From Medicago truncatula (taxonomy: Eukaryota > Streptophyta > Magnoliopsida > Fabales > Fabaceae), in assembly GCF_003473485.1 (NCBI RefSeq), contig NC_053047.1, positions 1,999,001 through 2,063,000 of the forward strand: a DNA stretch of 64,000 bases. The letters are read 5' to 3'. The notes beneath the pieces were generated by a model. That model was not told where the DNA came from. It searched no databases and saw nothing but the letters and a program-made list of their open reading frames with translations. The position numbers and the translations under genes were made by a program. This document shows, piece by piece, positions 57,122 through 64,000 of the stretch (its first letter is position 1; each line of letters begins with the position of its first letter).

Positions 57122-58176
57122 CCCTAGGGCTACATTGTACTTTAGGGCACTTTCAATTTGTTTCCTTACATTTTGTTGCACTCATAATATTGTTAATCTG
57201 GTTCTCATTCTGCTAAAAATTTGTTAACTTTTGCACTATAATTTCGGACAATGTACGTAGCCTTAGATTCTTTCCAAAGCAACAATCTAATTTGAAAGTG
57301 TCGGACACTAAATGTAAACATCTCTTTTAATCAAAATTAAAATCATGATTCGTTATGTTGTGAAAATCTAGTTCATTATGCTAGACCCAACCCCGTTGTT
57401 TTCACTAGCATTTTACAAAACAAACACACCATTTTTATTTTGAAAAACAAAAATATAACTTTTAAATGCCTTCTTCAAAAAAATATAACTTTTAAATGAT
57501 ATTAATTTGCTTAATTTTACACAATTGAGAACACAAGTAATCTTACGTTATTTATGACTGAAAAAGATATAAATATTATCTAATTATGCACATCTAGGTT
57601 TCATATATATATATATATATGGACTAAATTGTCACCTTATTGTAATGATATAATTGTCAATAGTTCATATATATATATATGGACTATGTTGTCCGGCTTC
57701 TTTTCCTAGGTTTATTTTATTTTTGGAACTAAATTTGTCTCGCAGAACTAAAATCTGTATCACTCTTAAATTAATTATTTGTTTAAAATATTGTTTTATA
57801 ACAAGGTAAATAATCATTTTTATATTTGAATGTGTAACTAGTAGTCATAATATTTTTTCAATGTATCGAAAAACTATAATAGTAATTGATTATGCATTCT
57901 GTTAGTCAAAATAATATATGATGTTAAAATATTTCGTTAATATTGTCATATCAGTCATTCTATTTACTTATTTACAGTCATATTAATCCATATATAAGAA
58001 AAGAGTTACCATCGGGCGTTGAGAGATTATATTCGCTTTATAATAACATAATCTTTTTCCATAGAGAAAAATTAAAATTACAAAACCACCTTATTTTACA
58101 CACATTATTAGTATTATTAAGATGAAGATTTGATAAACAAATAAAATACAAAAAATTGCTTTTCATAAAAGAGAGG

Positions 58177-58534
58177 TATAAGGTATTCTTTGGTAATTTT
58201 TAGAGAAGAGTAACTACTTTATCTACAAAGCATGGTCTCTTGGACCAAAGTATTAATATGCATGGGCAGAATTTCCCTTTTCATGCATATATTCTCTTAT
58301 GTAAGATGAATTTCATGCAGAAACACAAAACTTTCCACTTCTAGCATTTCATCACAACAAACCAATGAGGCCATAGATCATAGATACAATGGTGGTTGAT
58401 TTATGATCAACCACCATTTTCACTCTAGCCTCCTTCCATGGGAAGATCAGGAGGTCGTCGAAAAGGTCGTAGCCGAGGTCAGCACATCCGTGACAGTGTC
58501 CATGGCGGAAACCCCTCGCCCACCAGTTCTCTAC
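58177..58534 (+). repeat. Dispersed repeat, copy 2 (partner at 39,951)
   Basis: It matches 39,951-40,354 over most of its length. It uniquely holds a stretch coding for arginine-rich residues (GGRRKGRSRGQ) between the shared CCATGGGAAGATCA and GTGTCCATGGCGG. The ATG at 58,438 opens 74 codons but the second half is low-complexity, so I do not call a gene. Confidence 0.7.
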
Positions 58535-58539
58535 TAGGC

Positions 58540-60300
58540 ACTGAAACGAAAAAATTACTTCAAAACTCTATCACTTTTTCATATTATAACTCCTTTGTTA
58601 CACCTTTTTTCTTGAAAGTTTCACTCTTTAAAAGTAGAATAATTACTCTACAGATTTTATAGAAAAAACAACAAACTATAATGTCTGATTTCTCATATAT
58701 GAGAAGTTGTTTTGATTATTTGATTAGGCGCTTTAGAAAAATATCTTTGAAAAAGTGTTTTTCTTTATGGTAAACAAACACAAAACAATTTTTTTTTATT
58801 TTTTTATAAACCTCTACAAATAATCTTTAAATTATTGAGTACTAGGGAAGTTTTTATGTATTAAAAAAAAGTAATCTTGATGATCAATAATTTAGAGATG
58901 TATTTCTATAGATTTTTAAAAACAACCAGACATTGTTTTGTGTTTTGTGTTTGTTTATCAAAATGAAAATCACTTTTTGTAATTTATTAGTTACAGAAAG
59001 TTAATTTTAAGAGAAGCTATTCAAAACTGCTTAGCATTTGAATCACTTAGTTTATTTTCTTATTTTTTTTAAGAATTTGTAACAACAAATTGGCGAAAAC
59101 TTTCAAAAGATATTGTTGCTAACATTACTCTAGTGCATATTTACAATGATATCCTTGAACCGTACCACTTGACATTGCGTATGAGCCTACTGAACCAAAT
59201 TTTTGTAGAGTCTCACACAACTATAAAATATTTATTGCAAAAATCGGTTTGTTAAAACCAAAACTGAAACTTGCCCAAAAAAATAAACCAAAACTGAAAC
59301 TGATTTTAAATATGCGAAATGATAGATATAATCATAAAATTTATCAAGAAAATTTCAAAACGGTGTATTTGCTAACACCTTTCCTTAATTACACACAATC
59401 ACCTCCTTTGATTTCCGCCAAATAACAAATTTAATTGGTTGAGATTTTTTCTTGATAAATTTTTTATTAAAACTCTCTAGATAAATAACAATGCTCTTTA
59501 AATATTTATGAAAGAACCAACATAAAATATTTGCTTCATGAACCATATTAAAGAAGAAGAAAAAATACAAATATCAACCGATGAAGGTTGGCTCAGTTAC
59601 ATTGGTTGATGAAGGTTGGCTCAGTTACATTGGTTGAAGTCTTAAAGGTATTATCACTTACTACTCACGAATGATGGCTACTTGATGCACGAATTATGTT
59701 ATATTAATTAACCACCACTTTTTTTAGCTCAATGTATCACTTACTATTTTGGTCCTCTCCCTTAGTATTTAACCTTAAATATCTAAGGTGAACCACCTTT
59801 ATAGGTGGTTCACCATAGATCTCATAAATCTTTCTAATTCTAACCATTTGATTTTTTTGTCAAAAATGAAACCATTTGATTTTGAAGGTCTATTGAAATT
59901 AATAGTAAATCACTAGCACCTAATTTATTTATCTTTTCTTCATCTTCTTCCTCTTCTCTTCCTTCTCTTTTTCATCACTTTCATCATTATCTTCATCAAC
60001 TCCATCAAACAAACCTAGAAAAATAATTCCCAAAAAATGGATTTATAAAAAACTCTTAATCATCAACCTAATTACTTCTAAAAAAAACCTCTATTTCTTG
60101 ATCTTTATCCCTAAATTCTAAGAACCCATAAATTTTTTAGCACGGCACATAATATAGAGGGAGCAACATTTTCAACATTAGTCCCTATATAGTTTCCATT
60201 ACTAGCCTTGATATAGTTTCCTTATTTTCAAGTTTTCCGTTCTTGTGAGACTCTCTCTTGTATATTAATATGTTTAACCTCATTGTGAAATATTAAGTTG
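58540..60300. other. Intergenic AT-rich stretch with pyrimidine-rich block
   Basis: No coding exon was seen. 59,577-59,640 holds a tandem GATGAAGGTTGGCTCAGTTACATTGGTT duplication, 59,930-60,010 is a TTCATCTTC-type pyrimidine-rich tract, and 60,150-60,320 may be the end of an old copia-type LTR. Confidence 0.4.
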
Positions 60301-60321
60301 ATCATTCTTTATTATGTAAGT

Positions 60322-60333
60322 TGGTACCAGAGC
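60322..60333 (+). mobile_element. Copia-type primer-binding site motif
   Basis: TGGTACCAGAGC resembles the initiator tRNA-Met primer site (TGGTATCAGAGC) that follows a copia 5' LTR. The LTR borders cannot be fixed. A copia integrase fragment lies 2.5 kb downstream on the same strand. Confidence 0.35.
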
Positions 60334-61004
60334 TCTCTGGTTTCGTACCTTCATCTATTTTGATTTTGATGTTTCAATCGTCGTGAGTGGTGACCTTTTG
60401 TTGATAACAATAGCATTACTTGTCAATATGTTACAAGAGAATATATAATAATACTCAATGAACTACTAACTTAAAAACGTAAAAGTCCAATAGCTTAAGT
60501 CCGATAGGTTTATTATCTAACACACCTATCCTCAAAGTCATTATTTATTAACAAGAAGCATTATGAGTTTGTCAAACAAAATATGAAAAACATTGCACAA
60601 TAATATAAACTCCTAATATTACCCTTCAAGTTGAAGCTTACTAAGCTTTAAGCTTGTTACAAATTAACAGAGAGGTGTAGTAGCCAGAATGATGAACCAT
60701 CTGAGAGAAAAGCAACGATCAGTCAATCAAATAGAGAGAACCAACCGAGAGAAGATCCCTATTAAACCAAGTCAATCCATACCAAATCGAAGAAGAAGCA
60801 ATCAAACATAAAGAATAAAAAAATGGAAAGAAGATAATAAACTAACTAACTCCAATTGAATCTAAGCTTTATTTGAGAGTAATTATAAAGAAGCTAATAA
60901 GTTGATGTCGTTAATTGTAAACCTAAATGTAAGAAACTTACCAATTTAATAAAAAAAAATCATGAATTGTTTAAGATTATGGTAAAGGTTTCATCTGAAA
61001 AGTT

Positions 61005-61795
61005 TCTCAAACACAAAATCTTTTATGTGTACATGGTAAGACCAAGGAGAAAATTGAGATTGTTACTATTGATGACATAAAACCTGACTGGAAAGTTGGG
61101 ACAAAGATTACTTCTCAGAGATGAGTGATGAGAAGTCTGACATAATTCGAGCAAACATTGTATTTGTGATTGCTGAGAAACCACATGCTCTTTATACTAT
61201 GAATGAAAATGATATTTTGATTGAACAAAAGATAACTCATGCGGAAGCTCTGAAAGTACGATATTGAAAATTCAAACCTTGATTAAGGGCATTCCTTCGC
61301 CGGGGAGTTTGTGCTCATAGCCAAGAGTGACTTTACTTGACAATGTGACCAGAAGACTCCTTCCACCTAAAGGTTGGAATTTCAATATCGTACCTTTTAG
61401 AGCATCCATGTGAGTTATCTTTTGTTCAATCAAAATATCATTTCAATTCCTAGTATAAAGAGTGTGTGGTTTCTCAGCAATCACAAATATAATGTCTGCT
61501 GGAATTATGTCAGGCTTCTCAGAGATGAGTGATGAGAAGCCTGACATGCATTCAACAGACATTTGTGATTGCTGAGAAACCACATGCTCTTTATACTACG
61601 AATGAATATGATATTTTGATTGAACAAAAGATAACTCATGTGGAAGCTCTGAAAGTACAACATTGAAAATTGAAACCTTGGATGGAAGGAGTCTCTCAGT
61701 CACATTGTCAAGTAGAGTCACTCTTCGCTATGAGCACAAAATCCCCAACAAAGAAATGCCCTTAACCAAGGTACCAGGGAGGAAGAACACTTTAA
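61005..61795. pseudogene. Shuffled DnaJ (Hsp40 type B) C-terminal pseudogene
   Basis: Three overlapping copies of the same C-terminal DnaJ coding region lie side by side: forward at about 61,005-61,283, reverse at about 61,284-61,521, and forward at about 61,533-61,795. Readable pieces include DWKVGTKIT, FVIAEKPHALYT, DILIEQKITHAEAL and (on the reverse copy) GRSLLVTLSSK and GEGMPL, all typical of the substrate-binding domain of DNAJB/Sis1-like chaperones. The J domain is absent, and frames are broken. The reverse/forward junction is a hairpin with 15-bp arms (61,507-61,521 and 61,533-61,547). Confidence 0.75.
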
Positions 61796-62811
61796 AAATT
61801 ACTATTAATTAGTAACATTTTAGGGTCGAAACACGCCTTTTTTTATATAAAAAAACAAAGAAACAAAAAAAAACACAATTAAAATTTACAAACAACAAAA
61901 AGTGTTAAACTATAATGAACTGGAAAAATTATATATATTACTCGGTGCTAGAAAAATTGAAAAATCAAGTTTCATATATTTTTATTGCATGACGTTCTAC
62001 AAATTTTCCCTAAAGAAAAATTATATCAGGAACAATATAATATATGAAAAGAAAAAAATTCTGATAAAATCAAACACCTTTACAAATAGTAAGGGAAATT
62101 GAGGTCTATAATTTTTTAATATTAATACATAATAAGCACTCGATTCCTCCAACTCAATATTTCACACAAATATTTTAAACGAGACCCATTAATTATCTAT
62201 CAATAACTCTATATCATTACATTTTAATATTTTAATCTTTAAAAGAAGTGGGACCTGCAGACAGAGAGATGGTACCTATTTGAGACCTTGTGCAAAATTA
62301 TGTTTCTCCAATAGGGGTATCTAACAGACACCAAGTCTTAAAGTCAAGGGACTCTCCCATCGGAGAAGGTCTAACTCGAATAATTTTTTTGAGAAATGGT
62401 CTTTAGAAATTTAAAATCAAAGCAAGGGTCATGACCTATACACTACTATAAGTGTGGGTCCGTCCCTGATTGACTCCACTTGTGTACCATTAAGATGGAA
62501 TGATGTTGATACTGATACTAGTCAATCTAATTGTGATACATAAATCAATTCAACTATTTTTTTTCTATCTCTTTTACATATTTTTGTGTTTAAAAAATTG
62601 TATCTTCACGTATCACATTTGAATCGACCAATGTCATGTGACACTATCACTCAAGTGCAATCCGGCCAGAAGCATGTTAAATCAGAAAAATATGGCTCAA
62701 AAGTTCTGGAGAAAAGTCGTCACCGCAACTGCTTATATTCTAAACAAATGTATTACCGAGAAGCTAAAATTAAAGGTACCCGAGGAAGCATAGAGTGGAA
62801 GAAAATCAAGT

Positions 62812-62945
62812 GTGAAGCATCTAAGGGTGTTTGGGTTAGTGTGTTTCAAGGAGATACCTGATGCTAGGAGGATGTTAGAAGATAAAAGTGAAAGCATGGA
62901 GCTCATATGGTATCATTCAACTGGTGTCTATATGTTGTATATAAG
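62812..62945 (+). pseudogene. Ty1/copia integrase C-terminal fragment
   Basis: The frame reads HLRVFGLVCFKEIPDARRML followed by EDKSE, W/GYHSTGVYMLY. This is the well-known end of plant copia integrase core (HLRVFG...PDARR..LDDKSE...GY). It keeps going open for 16 more codons but no reverse transcriptase follows. The ORF upstream at 62,586 overlaps in another frame and may hold more of the same element. Confidence 0.75.
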
Positions 62946-62975
62946 GCTAGTCATACCATTGAAAGAAATTGGAGT

Positions 62976-63124
62976 AGAAACCAACTCTTGCAAGTAAAAT
63001 GCCCATTGAAATTAGGCTTGTGATACCATAGCTGGTTATTCCTAATAATGTGTTTTGCCAAAGCACTTAATGTTGAATGAGGCCACCCAAGATTTAATTA
63101 TCATACCTAATATAGTACTCACAA
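62976..63124 (+). repeat. Dispersed repeat, copy 2 (partner at 47,769)
   Basis: It has the same ordered words as 47,769-47,935 (CCAACTCTTGCAAGTAA, AAATTAGGCT, TGAATGAGGCCACC, GATTTAATTATCATA). It begins within or directly after the copia fragment, which suggests a retroelement source. Confidence 0.6.
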
Positions 63125-63284
63125 ATTTTGTGACAATTTGATATTTAAAACAGAATTGACAAAATGGTGGTCGTCTGCAAGTAGTGGCATATTTAAATTG
63201 ACAAAATTGTAAGCAACATTTAACATTTTAGCCCCCAATATGCTAAATTGTTGTGTAGATGCCAATAGTTTGAGAAGATGATCC

Positions 63285-63662
63285 TTAATCATCTAAACGC
63301 TCTTCTTCAACTTGACCAACTACAAAAGTTAAGATAAAAATGTATTAAAATTTATGTTCCCTTTACGAAATACATATATGAAAATAAAATTTTAGGCAAA
63401 TTAAATAACAAGTTTTTATACAAAATTTCTTTAAAAATTATCTAATTATATATATCTATTGAAATAGAAAATGAAACACAAACCAAATATACATTTTGGT
63501 TTTAAAGAAGTTTTGGTCACAAGTCAATATCACTCTCATTTACTACAATATCAAATAATCAAACATTAATTGAAACCTATAGGGAACTGAGGAAAGTCTC
63601 GAGGTCTAACCATTGAGATGGATGGCGTAGTTTGCAATATCAGAAGCTCCTTTGTTGTGTTC
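63285..63662 (-). CDS. RNase H-like gene, last two exons (partial, runs toward the right edge)
   Basis: On the minus strand, exon 63,611-63,662 is exactly 52 nt and phase 1, reading EHNKGASDIANYAIHLN. It keeps the last catalytic Asp (ASDIAN against EADAQAN). Exon 63,285-63,319 reads VGQVEEERLDD and stops. The 3' flank holds ACTATTGGCATCTAC and GTTGCTTACAATTTT, which match the 3' region of copy A best. The upstream 108-nt exon is not visible before the window ends at 64,000. Its opposite orientation shows that the array is not a simple head-to-tail block. Confidence 0.72.
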
Positions 63663-64000
63663 CTTAAACAGTAGAAAAATACATGTTATTTGTAGAGGTT
63701 GAGGTAAAAACATAAGTTGTAATCCAAATTGGTGCTAGTGATATTTGATTGTATAATATGTCTACTGAATGCATGGAAAAATTGTTTACATTTTTTGTCA
63801 GAAGTTGAATAATGCAATGTTGGTATAATATCTCAGAATCCCTAGAAACACAAATTGGAAAAAGTCTAGCGGCGCAGCTTGTTACCTGCTTGCCTTCTAT
63901 TCAATTGTAAATAATGGTTTATAATATATCAAATATCTATTACACCATTTATTTTTACAATAATAAAATGAAAACAATCTTATCAAGCAAATTATGCCTT

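Noticed and set aside
63840..63900. A further minus-strand RNase H exon near a CAAGCAG|GTAAC donor-like site
   Set aside because: The translated sequence next to it shows no RNase H motif, and lengths do not fit the 108- or 144-nt exons.

Overview
The window reads as nuclear DNA of a flowering plant, most likely a papilionoid legume close to Medicago or Trifolium. The reasons are high AT content, GT-AG introns rich in T and A, and a dense layer of small transposons of types common in that group: MULE-like, hAT-like and Stowaway-like MITEs, a TRIM, tRNA-derived SINEs, a solo LTR, and Ty3, Ty1 and LINE scraps. The species is inferred from remembered repeat motifs, not from a search. There are no operons, CRISPR arrays or rRNA genes. 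All multi-exon genes were assembled by eye from splice sites and paralog comparison.

Layout. 1-1,500 holds decayed exons of RNase H-like genes. 2,900-7,400 is repeat territory: a 0.88 kb palindrome, MITEs, and a 2.34 kb solo LTR with a perfect 5-bp target duplication. 8,000-10,200 has a LINE tail, a gene with a FAR1-type DNA-binding domain only, and a Ty3 gag relic. 11,100-36,500 carries a tandem array of five small RNase H1-like genes, called A to E here. C and E are near-identical recent copies. A has lost two catalytic aspartates but keeps its exon frames. D has an intron cut to 34 nt. Another copy lies on the minus strand at the right edge (63,285-63,662). 36,700-42,600 is intergenic, with a SINE and two MULE-type elements that have 9-bp target duplications. 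42,678-46,890 is a plastid-targeted HMA-fold protein gene whose introns house a TRIM and a hAT MITE. 52,475-54,752 is a proline-rich GASA (GASA14-like) gene. 54,800-63,200 is mostly repeats, a shuffled DnaJ pseudogene and a copia integrase fragment.

How the genes relate. The RNase H-like copies share exon lengths (93, 144, 108, 52 nt), intron phases, promoter-region sequence and a 3' UTR palindrome, so they come from whole-gene duplications. The HMA-fold and GASA14-like genes are neighbours. From memory, their Arabidopsis counterparts (At5g14910 and At5g14920) are neighbours too, which suggests a conserved microsyntenic pair now flanked by RNase H copies. The strongest candidates for new biology are the catalytically altered paralog A, the ultra-short intron of D, the conserved 3' UTR hairpin and the long palindrome. 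None of these is proof of a new system.
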